Shown here one piece after another: positions 36,802-46,554 of a stretch of DNA of 64,000 nucleotides (the stretch's first letter is position 1; every line of letters begins with the position of its first letter). The notes under the pieces were generated by a model, which made no database searches, was not told where the DNA came from, and was given only the letters and a program-made list of their open reading frames with translations. A program made the translations under genes and the position numbers. The DNA comes from Hyphomicrobiales bacterium. GTDB taxonomy: Bacteria; Pseudomonadota; Alphaproteobacteria; Rhizobiales; Rhizobiaceae. The DNA lies in the NCBI GenBank assembly GCA_900466945.1, contig UBNV01000006.1, positions 633,699-697,698 of the forward strand. The letters run 5' to 3'.

Positions 36802-39162
36802 TCAACGTCGCGAGCGCGGCGGACGTGTGCCTGGCTGTTTCTGGCCACGTCGTCCCGACTTGTGGAAGGACCGCGTGCCCGCTGGCATCTTGCGCCCCTC
36901 GCTCAGCATTTCAAAGCGCAGAGCACCGGCAAGAGGCACGGCCTCCACCAGCTTGACCTCGACGGTATCGCCCAGCTGATATCCCAGCCCGGACTTTTCG
37001 CCCGTCAGGGCCTGATGTGCTTCGTCGTAGATATAGTAGTCCCGGCCCAGTGTTGAAACCGGGATAAAGCCATCTGCGCCAAATTGCGGCAGGGCGACGA
37101 ACAGGCCGGACTTTGTCACGCCCCGGATCTGGCCCTCGAACTCATCGCCGATGCGCCCTGCCAGGTGATGAGCGATCAGTCGGTTGACGGTGTCACGCTC
37201 GGCGGCCATCGCCCGGCGCTCGAAGGTCGAGATCTCGGCCGCAATATCCTCGAGGCTCGCTTCCTCGTCTGGCGTGATCCCGCCTTCGCCCAAGCCCAGC
37301 GACCCCACCAGCGCCCGATGCACGATCAGGTCGGCATACCGGCGGATCGGCGACGTGAAGTGGGCATACTTCATCAGGTTGAGGCCGAAATGGCCGATAT
37401 TGTCGGGGCTGTAGATCGCTTGGCTCTGGCTGCGCAGCACCATCTCGTTGACGATGGTCTGGTGCGGCGTGTCTTGCGCCTTGGACAGAATGCCGTTGAA
37501 CGAATTGGACCGCATATTGCCGCCCTTGACCAAGGACATGCCGAGCGTGGCGAGGAACTCGCGCAGCACTTCCTGCTTGGCAAGCGTCGGGGCGTCGTGA
37601 ATCCGGTAGATCAGCGCCTGGCGCTTCTTCTCCAATGTCTCTGCAGCCGAGACGTTGGCCTGGATCATCATCTCCTCGATCAGCTTGTGCGCGTCGAGGC
37701 GTTCCGGAACATGCACGCGGTCGACCGTGCCGTCCTCTCGGAGGATGATCTTGCGTTCCGGCATGTCGAGCTCAAGCGGCTGGCGCCGGTCGCGCCCGCG
37801 CTTCATCACCTCATAGGCATGCCACAGGGGTTTAAGGATCGGCTCCAGCAGCGGGCCGGTCTTCTCGTCCGTCTTGCCGTCGATCGCCGCCTGCGCCTGC
37901 TGGTAGGAGAGCTTGGCAGCACTCTTCATCATGATGCGGTGGAAGGTGTGGCTCGCCTTGCGGCCTTCATGCGAGAAGACCATGCGCACAGCAAGCGCCG
38001 GCCGGTCGACGCCCTCGCGCAGCGAGCAGAGATCGTTCGAGATCCGTTCGGGCAGCATCGGCACGACTCGGTCCGGGAAGTAGACGGAGTTGCCGCGCTT
38101 CAGCGCCTCGCGATCCAGCGCCGATTTCGGTCGGATGTAATAGGAAACATCCGCAATTGCCACCGTCACGATCACGCCGTCTGGATTGTCGGGCGAGGTG
38201 TCGAGCTCGGCATAGACGGCGTCGTCATGGTCCTTGGCGTCATGCGGGTCGATCGTGATCAACGGCAGACTGCGCCAGTCCTCGCGATGAGACATGGAGG
38301 CGGGCTCGGCCGCCTCGGCCTCTGATATCACCGATTGCGGGAAGATATGCGGAATGCCATGCGCATGGATCGCGATCATAGAGATCGCCTTTTCCGACGC
38401 GACCGATCCGACGACGTTGAGCACCTTTGCCCGCGTCAGTCCCATGCGCGCAGCACGACCCACTTCGACTTCAACGAGGTCGCCGTCCTTTGCGTCACCG
38501 ATATCGGTGGCGTCGATCTGCATTTCTTCGCCGCGCCGCTCGATCGGCATCAGGCGCGCGCCGCCGTCAGGCATCATCCGCACAACGCCCATCACCGCGC
38601 CGACCTGACGGTCGAGGATCTTGATCACCCGGGCCGTATAGGCAGGACCGGAACGGTCCTTGTTGCCGAAGATCTTGGCAAGCACCCGGTCGCCCAGGCC
38701 GCCAACGGGCGTCTTGCCCTTCGATCGGTCGGCGCTCGATTGACGGATGAGTACGGCGGGTGCTGCACCGGCCTCTTCGGGCCATTCCGCCGGTCGACCG
38801 ATCAGCTCGCCGTCCTTGTCGCGGGTGGTGATGTCGAGCACGGTAACCGGGGGCAGGGCGCCAGGCCTTGTCAACGACTTCCGGCTCTTCTGCACGAGGC
38901 CGTCGTTTTCGAGATCCTTGAGTGCTTGCTTGAGCTCGACGCGCTGCTCGCCCTTGAGTCCAAAGGCCTTGGCGATCTCCCGCTTCGAAGCGCGCTCCGG
39001 ATTGTCCGTGATGAACTGCATCAGGACTTCACGCGGCGGAACCTCGCCGTGGATCAAGGCCGTGGGGTTTTCACTCCTGGCCTTGGCCGCGCCTTCCGCA
39101 CGCCGGCTCTTGCGGTTGCCGGAGCCGGGTGTCTCGGAGGGGTCGCGGAATCTCTTGCTCAA
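36802..39162 (-). CDS. rnr: ribonuclease R
   Basis: 3'-to-5' exoribonuclease (786 aa) that degrades structured RNA. It has an N-terminal winged-helix region (SKREIAKAFGLKGEQR), cold-shock domains, the RNB catalytic domain with TIDPHDAKDHDDAVYAE holding the metal-binding aspartates, and an S1 domain (GQIRGVTKSGLFVALPQFGADGF, both read in parts), then a basic tail. The open frame runs on upstream, but the real start is the TTG at 39160-39162, which overlaps the topA stop as TTGA; upstream of it the frame is a topA shadow. Confidence 0.92.
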   Translation of the reverse strand: MSKRFRDPSETPGSGNRKSRRAEGAAKARSENPTALIHGEVPPREVLMQFITDNPERASKREIAKAFGLKGEQRVELKQALKDLENDGLVQKSRKSLTRPGALPPVTVLDITTRDKDGELIGRPAEWPEEAGAAPAVLIRQSSADRSKGKTPVGGLGDRVLAKIFGNKDRSGPAYTARVIKILDRQVGAVMGVVRMMPDGGARLMPIERRGEEMQIDATDIGDAKDGDLVEVEVGRAARMGLTRAKVLNVVGSVASEKAISMIAIHAHGIPHIFPQSVISEAEAAEPASMSHREDWRSLPLITIDPHDAKDHDDAVYAELDTSPDNPDGVIVTVAIADVSYYIRPKSALDREALKRGNSVYFPDRVVPMLPERISNDLCSLREGVDRPALAVRMVFSHEGRKASHTFHRIMMKSAAKLSYQQAQAAIDGKTDEKTGPLLEPILKPLWHAYEVMKRGRDRRQPLELDMPERKIILREDGTVDRVHVPERLDAHKLIEEMMIQANVSAAETLEKKRQALIYRIHDAPTLAKQEVLREFLATLGMSLVKGGNMRSNSFNGILSKAQDTPHQTIVNEMVLRSQSQAIYSPDNIGHFGLNLMKYAHFTSPIRRYADLIVHRALVGSLGLGEGGITPDEEASLEDIAAEISTFERRAMAAERDTVNRLIAHHLAGRIGDEFEGQIRGVTKSGLFVALPQFGADGFIPVSTLGRDYYIYDEAHQALTGEKSGLGYQLGDTVEVKLVEAVPLAGALRFEMLSEGRKMPAGTRSFHKSGRRGQKQPGTRPPRSRR

Positions 39163-41861
39163 GTCGCACTCTTCTTGGTTGTTTTGGCCTTCGAAGCGGC
39201 CTTGGCCGGAGCCTTCTTGGCGGCTGTCGCCCTCGGTTTCGCGGCCGCCTTCTTCGGCTTTGCCGCTGCGCCGTCTTCCGACTTTGCCTTGGCAGCCTTG
39301 GCCGGAGCCTTCTTTGCCTTGGCCTTGCCGCCACCATCCTTGGCGGCGCGTTCGGCGATCAGCACAAGTGCTTCCTCGACGGTGATCGCCTGCGGATCCT
39401 TGCCCTTCGGCAGCGTGGCATTGACCTTGCCCCAATTGACATAGGGCCCGAAACGGCCTTCACGAACGGTCATCGCGCCACCGTCGGGATGGTCGCCGAG
39501 TTCCTTCAGAGCAACCGCTGCCGTGCGGCCACGGCCACCCGGATTGGCTTTCTTTTCGGCAAGCACGGTGACGGCGCGGTTAAGACCGATCGAGAGAACA
39601 TCCTCAACGCCTTCGAGATTGGCATAGGTGCCGTCATGCAGCACGAAGGGTCCATAGCGACCGAGCCCGGCCGAGATCATCTTGCCGGTTTCCGGATGCG
39701 CGCCGACGTCGCGCGGCAGGGACAGCAGCGACAAGGCTTTCTCTAGGTCAATATCGGCTGGCGCCCAGCCTTTCGGCAGCGAGGAGCGCTTGGCTTCCTT
39801 GCCATCGCCGCGCTGGACGTAAGGCCCGAAACGCCCGGAGCGCAACGTGATTTCTTCCTCGGTCACCGGATCCTTGCCCAGCGCCCTCGGTTCGTTGTTG
39901 CCGTTTGCGTCGGCTTCAGCACCGCCTTCGGAGGAGAGCTGCCGGGTAAAGTTACATTCCGGATAGTTCGAACAGCCGACGAAGGCGCCATACTTGCCGA
40001 GCTTCAGCGACAGATTGCCCGTGCCGCAGACCTGGCAGATGCGCGGATCCGAGCCATCTTCGCGCTTCGGGAAGACGAGCGGAGCAAGCGCCTCATTCAA
40101 AGCGTCGAGCACGTTGGTGACACGCAGTTCCTTGGTGTCTTCGATCTGGGCGAAGAAGTCCTGCCAGAAGGCGCGCAACACGTCCTTCCAGTTCAATTCA
40201 CCCGCAGAGATCTTGTCGAGCTTTTCTTCGAGATCGGCCGTGAAGTCGTATTCGACATATTTGGTGAAGAAGTTTTCGAGGAAGGCCGTGACCAGCCGTC
40301 CCTTCGAATGCGGGATCAGCTTGCGCTTGTCCATGATGACATATTCGCGGTCGCTGAGCGTCTTCAGCGTCGCGGCATAGGTCGACGGACGGCCGATGCC
40401 GAGTTCTTCCATCTTTTTGATCAGCGAGGCTTCCGAATAACGCGGCGGCGGCTCGGTGAAATGCTGGCTCGAATTGATCTTGTTCTTGGCCAATGCCTCG
40501 CGGGCATTGATCTCGGGCAGGCGACCATCCTCGTCGTCGCCGTCCTCCGCCGGTTCGCCTTCTTCGCGCTGGTCGGTATAGGCGGCGATGAAGCCGTCGA
40601 AACGGATCACGGAGCCGACGGCGCGCAGGCCTGCCTTGTCGCCCTTGTTGTCAGCCAGGATCTCGACGGTCGTACGCTCGATTTCGGCAGACGCCATCTG
40701 GCTCGCGATACCGCGCTTCCAGATCAGGTCGTAAAGCCGCAGCTGGTCGGCGTCGAGGAAGCGGCGAACCTTGTCCGGCGAGCGATTGAAATCGGTCGGA
40801 CGGATCGCTTCATGCGCTTCCTGAGCGTTCTTCGCCTTGGTCGAATAGATGCGGGCCTTTTCCGGCACGTAGCGTGGGCCGAACTGGTCGGCGACAGCCG
40901 AGCGCGCGGCATCGATCGCCTCAGGTGCCATCTGCACGCCATCGGTACGCATATAGGTGATCAGGCCGACGGTCTCGCCGCCGATATCGATGCCTTCATA
41001 AAGCTTCTGCGCCACCTGCATGGTGCGCGAGGCCGAGAAGCCGAGCTTAGAGGATGCGGCCTGCTGCAGGGTGGAGGTGGTGAAGGGCGGGCCCGGATTG
41101 CGCTTGACCGGCTTTGCCTCAACGCTGTCGACAGCAAAGGCTGCCCCATCAAGCAGCGCCTTGATGGCGGCCGCCTGGTCACCATTGGTGACCGAGTTGC
41201 GCTGCATGCGCTTGCCCTGGTGCGAAACGAGCTTCGCCTCGAACTCGTCACCGCGCGGTGTCTTCAGAAGCGCCGAGATGTTCCAGTATTCTTCAGCAAC
41301 GAAGCGTTCGATCTCGGTCTCGCGGTCGCAGACGAGGCGCAATGCCACAGACTGGACGCGGCCGGCCGAGCGGGCTCCCGGCAGCTTGCGCCAGAGTACC
41401 GGCGACAGATTGAAACCGACGAGATAGTCGAGTGCGCGACGTGCCAGATAGGCATCGACCAGCGGCGTGTCGATGTCGCGCGGATTGGCCATGGCATCGA
41501 GCACGGCCTTCTTGGTGATCGCGTTGAAGACGACGCGCTTGACCGGCTTATCGCCGATGACCTTCTTCTTCTTTAGGAGATCGAGCACATGCCAGGAAAT
41601 GGCTTCTCCTTCGCGATCAGGGTCGGTCGCGAGAAACAGGCCGTCGGAGGACTTCACCGCATCGGCAATGTCCTTCATCCGTTTCTGCGACGCGGTGTCG
41701 ACCTCCCAGAACATCTCGAAATCCTGGTCCGGTAGAACGGAGCCATCCTTGGCCGGCAGATCGCGCACATGGCCAAACGAGGCGAGCACCGTGTATCCGG
41801 GACCCAGATACTTGTTGATCGTCTTGGCCTTGGCCGGGGATTCTACGACTACGACGTTCAT
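39159..41861 (-). CDS. topA: DNA topoisomerase I
   Basis: Type IA topoisomerase (900 aa) that relaxes negative supercoils. The TOPRIM domain starts VVVESPAKAKTINKYLG and contains LATDPDREGEAISWH; the active-site Tyr is in GLITYMRTDG. One four-Cys zinc ribbon (CQVCGTGNL and GCSNYPEC) is followed by alphaproteobacterial C-terminal repeats (GRFGPYVQRGD, GRYGPFVLHDG, GRFGPYVNWG) and a long Lys/Ala-rich tail. Coupled to rnr by stop/start overlap. The long + strand frames over it are shadows. Confidence 0.96.
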   Translation of the reverse strand: MNVVVVESPAKAKTINKYLGPGYTVLASFGHVRDLPAKDGSVLPDQDFEMFWEVDTASQKRMKDIADAVKSSDGLFLATDPDREGEAISWHVLDLLKKKKVIGDKPVKRVVFNAITKKAVLDAMANPRDIDTPLVDAYLARRALDYLVGFNLSPVLWRKLPGARSAGRVQSVALRLVCDRETEIERFVAEEYWNISALLKTPRGDEFEAKLVSHQGKRMQRNSVTNGDQAAAIKALLDGAAFAVDSVEAKPVKRNPGPPFTTSTLQQAASSKLGFSASRTMQVAQKLYEGIDIGGETVGLITYMRTDGVQMAPEAIDAARSAVADQFGPRYVPEKARIYSTKAKNAQEAHEAIRPTDFNRSPDKVRRFLDADQLRLYDLIWKRGIASQMASAEIERTTVEILADNKGDKAGLRAVGSVIRFDGFIAAYTDQREEGEPAEDGDDEDGRLPEINAREALAKNKINSSQHFTEPPPRYSEASLIKKMEELGIGRPSTYAATLKTLSDREYVIMDKRKLIPHSKGRLVTAFLENFFTKYVEYDFTADLEEKLDKISAGELNWKDVLRAFWQDFFAQIEDTKELRVTNVLDALNEALAPLVFPKREDGSDPRICQVCGTGNLSLKLGKYGAFVGCSNYPECNFTRQLSSEGGAEADANGNNEPRALGKDPVTEEEITLRSGRFGPYVQRGDGKEAKRSSLPKGWAPADIDLEKALSLLSLPRDVGAHPETGKMISAGLGRYGPFVLHDGTYANLEGVEDVLSIGLNRAVTVLAEKKANPGGRGRTAAVALKELGDHPDGGAMTVREGRFGPYVNWGKVNATLPKGKDPQAITVEEALVLIAERAAKDGGGKAKAKKAPAKAAKAKSEDGAAAKPKKAAAKPRATAAKKAPAKAASKAKTTKKSAT

Positions 41862-41930
41862 TGGACAGATGTACCTTCAACGCATCCGATCAGCGGCACC
41901 GCACCACTGTCTTCGGAACACGGTTTTCCG

Positions 41931-41959
41931 ACATGGAGGGCGAAACGGCTGCGGTCAAG
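41931..41959 (-). promoter_or_regulatory. candidate topA promoter
   Basis: Read on the - strand: perfect CTTGAC (41954-41959), 17-base spacer, CCATGT (41931-41936), about 70 bases before the topA ATG. It would drive topA, rnr and DUF983. Confidence 0.5.
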
Positions 41960-42014
41960 AGGCGAGGGTCATTTTCGGCCTGCTCGCAAATACAACCTGT
42001 GGGGGATTACGGGT

Positions 42015-42046
42015 AGATTGCAATCTGAGATAAATGGTCTATTGTA
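42015..42046 (+). promoter_or_regulatory. promoter with palindromic operator candidate
   Basis: The perfect 12-bp palindrome AGATTGCAATCT (42015-42026) overlaps a TTGCAA -35 element (42018-42023); ATTGTA (42041-42046) follows after 17 bases. A regulator bound at the palindrome would cover the -35 region of the small gene downstream. The protein that binds is unknown. Confidence 0.4.
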
Positions 42047-42106
42047 TTTTCCATGCATAGGCGAGGTCACTGTTGCAGCGACCTCCGGCGACGACGGGCG
42101 AGAGCG

Positions 42107-42340
42107 ATGACACGAGACACGATGGAGACGAATGGTCGCGGTAACCGCACGATGGAAAACATCGCCTACATCAGACAGATGCTCGCCGAATTGAGGTTGG
42201 TTGCCGAAAACGAAGGCGCCGACATGCTGTGTTATCTGATCGAGATGGCTTATGTTGAGGCGGGCGACGTGCAGTCCGGTCGCCGCTCGCTGTCAATCAA
42301 TCATGCTCAGCGAAACAAAACCACCCGCGTGCCGCTCTAA
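42107..42340 (+). CDS. small conserved-looking helical protein, antisense-overlapping dprA
   Basis: A 77-aa protein; the core MENIAYIRQMLAELRLVAEN (from residue 16) is a likely helix followed by CYLIEMAYVEAGDVQ. Starts at 42107, 42122 or 42152 are possible; none has a strong ribosome site, and the conserved part begins at 42152. Its 3' end overlaps the convergent dprA gene by 48 bases. I recall similar short proteins in Rhizobiaceae, annotated hypothetical. Codon use in the core fits a real gene. Function unknown. Confidence 0.62.
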   Translation: MTRDTMETNGRGNRTMENIAYIRQMLAELRLVAENEGADMLCYLIEMAYVEAGDVQSGRRSLSINHAQRNKTTRVPL

Positions 42341-43450
42341 CCGGCCTGCTATGTCCAGTTCCAGCAAGACCAGATAGACCGACGAGGCCGGCAGGCCCGT
42401 GTGACGAATGATATCGTCGATTTCGACCGGCGTCGGCCCGAGCGCCTGGATGATGATTAGTCGCTCGTCGTCATTGGGCGGCGGTGCGAGCGGACGGCCC
42501 CCCGAATTGTCATCGTCGGGCTCATCCGCTTCACGCTGCGAGAAAAGGTCGAGTTCGGAAATCGGCGCGAGTGCCTGCCGCACGTCCTGCGCTTTGGTGG
42601 TCACCGTAGCCCCGTCCTTGAGCAGGCCGTTGGTACCCTCGCAGCGCGGATCGAGTGGCGATCCGGGAACGGCGAAGACAAGGCGCCCGAATTCCCCGGC
42701 AAGGCGTGCCGTGATCAGCGACCCCGAGCGCGCCGCCGCTTCGATCACCACGACGCCGAGCGCAACACCCGCGATGAGCCGATTGCGCCGGGGAAAGTCC
42801 CGCGCCCTCGGCTCCCAACCGAAGGGCATTTCAGAAATGGCGAGGCCCCGGCCATTGCAGATCTGGTCGAACAGGTCGATGTTCTCGGGCGGATAGGGCT
42901 GGTCGAGCCCGCCTGCCATGGCGGCGATCGTCCCGGTGTCGAGGCTTGCCCGGTGGGCGGCCGCATCGATGCCCCGCGCAAGCCCGGACACGATGCCATA
43001 TCCCGAAAGCCCAATCTCCCTTGCCATCATCGCCGCGAACTTGGCGCCGCTGATCGAGGCATTGCGCGAGCCGACAATGCCAACGGCAGGAAGCGTGGCA
43101 ACGGTGAGATCACCCTTGGCCGAGATGAGGGGAGGGGCGGCATCGATCTGTCTGAGGGCCGGGGGATAGTCGGGCTCGCCGATGCCGATGAAGCGTGCAC
43201 CGAAGCGGTGCGCCGTATCGATCTCGCGCTCGGCCTCCGCCACGGTCGCGACGCGGATCGCGCGGGTCGAGCCGCCGCGGCGTGACAGTTCCGGCAGCGC
43301 GTCAAGTGCGGCCTCGGCCGAGCCGAAGTGATTGATGAGGTCGCGAAAGGTGGCAGGGCCGACATTGTCGCTGCGGATCAGCCGCAGCCAGGCGATCCTC
43401 TGGCGGTTCGTCAGCGCAATCCCTTTTCGTCTTGCGCTGTCTGACCCCAT
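42293..43450 (-). CDS. dprA: DNA processing protein DprA
   Basis: Single-strand-DNA-binding protein (385 aa) that loads RecA on incoming DNA during transformation. The Rossmann-like core shows VGIVGSRNAS, the GYGIVSGLARGIDAAAH motif and AGGLDQPYPPEN, read in order from about 125 to 205. The C-terminal winged-helix (DprA_WH) region starts around 325 (TPVEIDDIIRHTGLP). It is the last gene of pyrB-pyrC'-plsY-dprA, 9 bases after plsY. Natural transformation is not typical in rhizobia, so its role here may be in recombination. Confidence 0.92.
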   Translation of the reverse strand: MGSDSARRKGIALTNRQRIAWLRLIRSDNVGPATFRDLINHFGSAEAALDALPELSRRGGSTRAIRVATVAEAEREIDTAHRFGARFIGIGEPDYPPALRQIDAAPPLISAKGDLTVATLPAVGIVGSRNASISGAKFAAMMAREIGLSGYGIVSGLARGIDAAAHRASLDTGTIAAMAGGLDQPYPPENIDLFDQICNGRGLAISEMPFGWEPRARDFPRRNRLIAGVALGVVVIEAAARSGSLITARLAGEFGRLVFAVPGSPLDPRCEGTNGLLKDGATVTTKAQDVRQALAPISELDLFSQREADEPDDDNSGGRPLAPPPNDDERLIIIQALGPTPVEIDDIIRHTGLPASSVYLVLLELDIAGRLERHAGGFVSLSMID

Positions 43451-43459
43451 GGCTTTCCT

Positions 43460-44077
43460 CTAGCCCTTTTTGCCGATCTTGCTCTCGGTTCCCGCGATCA
43501 GCCGCTCGATATTCTGCTTGTGACGCCAGTACGTGATGACAGTCATCGCGGCCGTGACGAGCGCCGCTTCTTCAACCCCGAGTATCCACAATGCAACCGG
43601 AATGACAAGTGTGGCGACGAGCGCGGACAACGAAGAGTAGCGGGTGATGAAGGCAACGGAGAGCCAGGCGATGGCGAAGACCAGCACCATCAGCGGTGCG
43701 ACGCCAAGCAGCATGCCGATATAGGTCGCAACGCCCTTGCCGCCCTTGAACCCGAGCCAGACCGGAAAGAGGTGGCCGATAAAGGCCGCAAAGCCACCGA
43801 TCAACCCGGCATCGCCGCCGAAGACCCGGTCCGCGATCACGGCCGCTGCCGTCGCCTTCAGTGCATCGAGGAGGAGCGTCGCGGCCGCGAGCTTCTTGTT
43901 GCCGGTGCGCAGAACATTGGTTGCGCCGATATTGCCCGAGCCGATCGAGCGCAGGTCGCCGAGCCCCGCCATCTTGGTCAGCACCAGGCCGAACGGGATC
44001 GAGCCGAGAAGATATCCGAGCACACTCACGATCGCGAGCGTCTGCCAGTCGAAGAAGACGAAGTTAATGTCGGACAT
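43460..44077 (-). CDS. plsY: acyl-phosphate glycerol-3-phosphate acyltransferase PlsY
   Basis: Inner-membrane acyltransferase (205 aa) that makes lysophosphatidic acid from acyl-phosphate and glycerol-3-phosphate, the first step of phospholipid synthesis. Five or more transmembrane segments are seen; conserved motifs are [22 protein letters not shown] and the glycine-rich FKGGKGVAT. The start MSDINFVF at 44077 lies 11 bases after pyrC'; the longer frame from 44209 overlaps pyrC' and is rejected. Confidence 0.94.
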   Translation of the reverse strand: MSDINFVFFDWQTLAIVSVLGYLLGSIPFGLVLTKMAGLGDLRSIGSGNIGATNVLRTGNKKLAAATLLLDALKATAAAVIADRVFGGDAGLIGGFAAFIGHLFPVWLGFKGGKGVATYIGMLLGVAPLMVLVFAIAWLSVAFITRYSSLSALVATLVIPVALWILGVEEAALVTAAMTVITYWRHKQNIERLIAGTESKIGKKG

Positions 44078-44088
44078 GGCTGTTCCCC

Positions 44089-45381
44089 TCAGAGCATGTG
44101 GACGCACTGGCCGGCGACATAGGTCGCAACGGCCCGGCCCGAGAAGCGGGCATCTTCGAATGGCGTGTTCTTCGAGCGTGCGAGCAGGTTGTCTCGCGAC
44201 ACGAGCCACGGTTCATCGAGATCGACAAGCGCGATGTCCCCGGGTGCGCCCGGCTTCAACGTGCCGCCGGGCAGGCCGAAGATTTCGGCAGGCCGGGTCG
44301 ACATGGCATCGATCAGACGCATCAGCGGGACATGACCGGCATGATGCAGGCGAAGCGCTGCCGACAGCATGGTCTCGAGCCCAATCGCGCCATCCGCCGC
44401 TTCGCCGAAAGGCAGGCGCTTGGTGTCGACGTCCTGCGGGTCATGCGAAGACACGATGATGTCGATCTGTCCCTTGGTCAGCGCATCGACCATCGCCATG
44501 CGATCGTCTTCGGAGCGCAGTGGCGGATAGAGCTTGAAGAAACTCCGGTACTCGCCGATGTCGTTTTCGTTGAGGCTCAGATGATTGATCGAGATGCCGC
44601 AGGTGACCTTGGCGCCACGCTTGCGCGCCACCTCAATCGCTTCGACCGATTCCGGTACCGAGATCTGGGAGGCATGGTACTTGGCCCGGGTCAGCGCCGC
44701 GATCCTGAGGTCGCGCTCCAGCGGGATGATCTCTGTTTCGCGCGGGATGCCGCCGAGACCGAGCCAGCTTGCGAGCAGCCCCTCGTTCATCACGCCGTTG
44801 GCCGCCAGATATTTCTCGCGCGTTTCAAGCGCAATGACGGCGTTGAATTCCCGCGCATAGGTCATGGCTCGGCGCAAGACCTGCGTATCGTTCAGCCCAT
44901 AGCGGCCATTGGTGAAGGCAACCGCACCGGCCTGCTGCAACAGACCCATCTCGGTCATTTCGGCGCTGGTCATACCCTTGGTCAGGGCCGCTGCCGGATA
45001 GACGTTGACGCTGGCCGTGTCGCGGGCCGTCTTCTTGACGAACTCGACAAGCGCGATGTCATCGATGACAGGGTCCGTCTCCGGCATCATGATAAAGGAG
45101 GTGATGCCACCGGCCGCTGCCGCCCGGCTGGCGGACGCAATCGTCTCGCGATGTTCGGCCCCCGGTTCGCCGACGAAGACGCGGGCATCGACGAGACCCG
45201 GGACGGCAGTCAGACCGCGTGCATCCCGAATTTCGGCGCCCTCGGGCGCGCCCTGGTTCTGCGCATCCGTGCCAGAGGCGACGATCAACCCGTCATGGCC
45301 GACAATGATAGTGCCGACTTCATCGAGCGTGCGTGAGGGATCGATGATCCTGACGTTCTTGAGGATAAGCGGCTTTCTCAT
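44089..45381 (-). CDS. pyrX: dihydroorotase-like protein PyrC', catalytically inactive
   Basis: Amidohydrolase-fold protein (430 aa) of the dihydroorotase family, but the active-site residues are lost. The metal motif DxHxH reads DARVF (residues 65-69); the later His of the HIxHVS motif is Gln (HASQIS); the catalytic Asp of TDHAP is replaced (SSHDP), and the vivHxED region reads ALETRE. Such proteins serve as structural partners of aspartate transcarbamoylase, as known from Pseudomonas; the adjacent, overlapping pyrB supports this. A true pyrC must then lie elsewhere in the genome. Often annotated simply pyrC. Confidence 0.88.
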   Translation of the reverse strand: MRKPLILKNVRIIDPSRTLDEVGTIIVGHDGLIVASGTDAQNQGAPEGAEIRDARGLTAVPGLVDARVFVGEPGAEHRETIASASRAAAAGGITSFIMMPETDPVIDDIALVEFVKKTARDTASVNVYPAAALTKGMTSAEMTEMGLLQQAGAVAFTNGRYGLNDTQVLRRAMTYAREFNAVIALETREKYLAANGVMNEGLLASWLGLGGIPRETEIIPLERDLRIAALTRAKYHASQISVPESVEAIEVARKRGAKVTCGISINHLSLNENDIGEYRSFFKLYPPLRSEDDRMAMVDALTKGQIDIIVSSHDPQDVDTKRLPFGEAADGAIGLETMLSAALRLHHAGHVPLMRLIDAMSTRPAEIFGLPGGTLKPGAPGDIALVDLDEPWLVSRDNLLARSKNTPFEDARFSGRAVATYVAGQCVHML

Positions 45382-46334
45382 GCGCCCATTCCCTCCGAAC
45401 GCGGTCCCTGGTTCTGCGACACCAGCAGCGTCTCCATCACGGCCATGCGGACCGCGACACCCATTTCGACCTGGCTCTCGATCACGCTCTGCGGACCGTC
45501 TGCGACTTCAGAGGCGATCTCGACGCCGCGGTTCATCGGACCCGGATGCATCACGAGCGCATCCTCCTTGGCGACCTTCAGCTTTTCGGCATCCAGGCCG
45601 TAGAAGTGGAAGTACTCACGCACCGAAGGCACGAAGGAGCCGGACATGCGCTCGCGCTGCAGGCGCAGCATCATGACGACGTCAGCATCCTTCAGCCCTT
45701 CCTTCATGTCGTGGAAGACCTCGCAGCCCATGTCGGCGATTCCGGCTGGCAGAAGTGTCGCCGGCGCCACGACACGCACGCGGGCACCCATGGCATTGAG
45801 CAGCAGGATATTGGAGCGCGCAACGCGCGAATGCAGCACGTCACCGCAGATCGCCACGATGATACGCGACAGCTTGCCCTTGGCGCGGCGGATGGTGAGT
45901 GCGTCGAGCAGTGCCTGGGTCGGATGCTCATGCTGACCGTCACCGGCATTGACCACCGAGCAGGCGACCTTCTGGGCGAGCAGCGCTGCCGCTCCTGCCG
46001 AGGAGTGGCGCACGACCAGCACATCCGGCCGCATGGCGTTCAGCGTCATGGCCGTATCGATCAGCGTTTCGCCCTTTTTGACAGACGAGTTGCCGACCGA
46101 CATGTTCATCACGTCGGCGCCGAGGCGTTTGCCTGCGAGCTCGAACGAGGCTTGTGTCCGCGTCGATGCTTCGAAGAAGAGGTTGATCTGGGTGAGGCCC
46201 CGCAGCGTGGAAGTCTTCTTCTCCCGCTGGCGGCTGATTTTGACGGCTTCGTCTGCCTTGTCCAACAGAAACGTAATGTCCTGCTCGGTAAGGCCCTTGA
46301 TGCCGATGAGATGGCGATGGGGAAAGAAGACCAA
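45378..46334 (-). CDS. pyrB: aspartate carbamoyltransferase catalytic subunit
   Basis: Forms carbamoyl-aspartate from carbamoyl-phosphate and aspartate, the first committed step of pyrimidine synthesis (318 aa). The phosphate-binding motif [32 protein letters not shown] and HPGPMNRG are all present. The start is a TTG (46332-46334) behind a perfect AGGAGG site, giving MVFFPHRHL as in other rhizobia; an upstream ATG (46394) lies before the promoter's -10 element and is rejected. The stop overlaps the pyrC' start. Confidence 0.94.
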   Translation of the reverse strand: MVFFPHRHLIGIKGLTEQDITFLLDKADEAVKISRQREKKTSTLRGLTQINLFFEASTRTQASFELAGKRLGADVMNMSVGNSSVKKGETLIDTAMTLNAMRPDVLVVRHSSAGAAALLAQKVACSVVNAGDGQHEHPTQALLDALTIRRAKGKLSRIIVAICGDVLHSRVARSNILLLNAMGARVRVVAPATLLPAGIADMGCEVFHDMKEGLKDADVVMMLRLQRERMSGSFVPSVREYFHFYGLDAEKLKVAKEDALVMHPGPMNRGVEIASEVADGPQSVIESQVEMGVAVRMAVMETLLVSQNQGPRSEGMGA

Positions 46335-46362
46335 GGGACGTCCTCCTGAGATGTCACGCGGT

Positions 46363-46391
46363 CTATAAAGTGTGGGATCGGGCCGGGCAAG
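46363..46391 (-). promoter_or_regulatory. pyrB promoter
   Basis: Read on the - strand: CTTGCC (46386-46391), 17-base spacer, TTATAG (46363-46368). Transcription would start near 46356, about 22 bases before the pyrB TTG, which confirms that start. It drives pyrB-pyrC'-plsY-dprA. Confidence 0.6.
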
Positions 46392-46405
46392 CACATGCTA
46401 GGTGG

Positions 46406-46434
46406 ATTGACGCACGGTCCCCATGTAATAGGAG
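46406..46434 (+). promoter_or_regulatory. candidate promoter of the aidB-like gene
   Basis: ATTGAC (46406-46411), 17-base spacer and TAGGAG (46429-46434), back to back with the pyrB promoter. The -10 element is weak, and AGGAG here could instead act as a ribosome site for an ATG at 46438. Confidence 0.3.
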
Positions 46435-46554
46435 CAAATGGACGGTAGGGAACACCGGCATATTTTTGCCCTGGATGCTTCGACCGCATTGGAAATTTTG
46501 AAGGCAAGGCGTTGGCGGGACGACGTGCGCCTTCTCACGAGATCGGCAGGATTG

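Noticed and set aside
39163..39435. Upstream extension of rnr to 877 residues
   Set aside because: Gly/Gln/Arg-rich low-complexity shadow of the topA Lys/Ala tail in another frame; the TTG at 39162 gives the normal length.
46438..46554. 39-residue extension of the AidB-like protein
   Set aside because: There is an AGGAG before the ATG at 46438, but the E. coli protein aligns only from about 46555 and the extension shows poor codon bias. Left as an open alternative.
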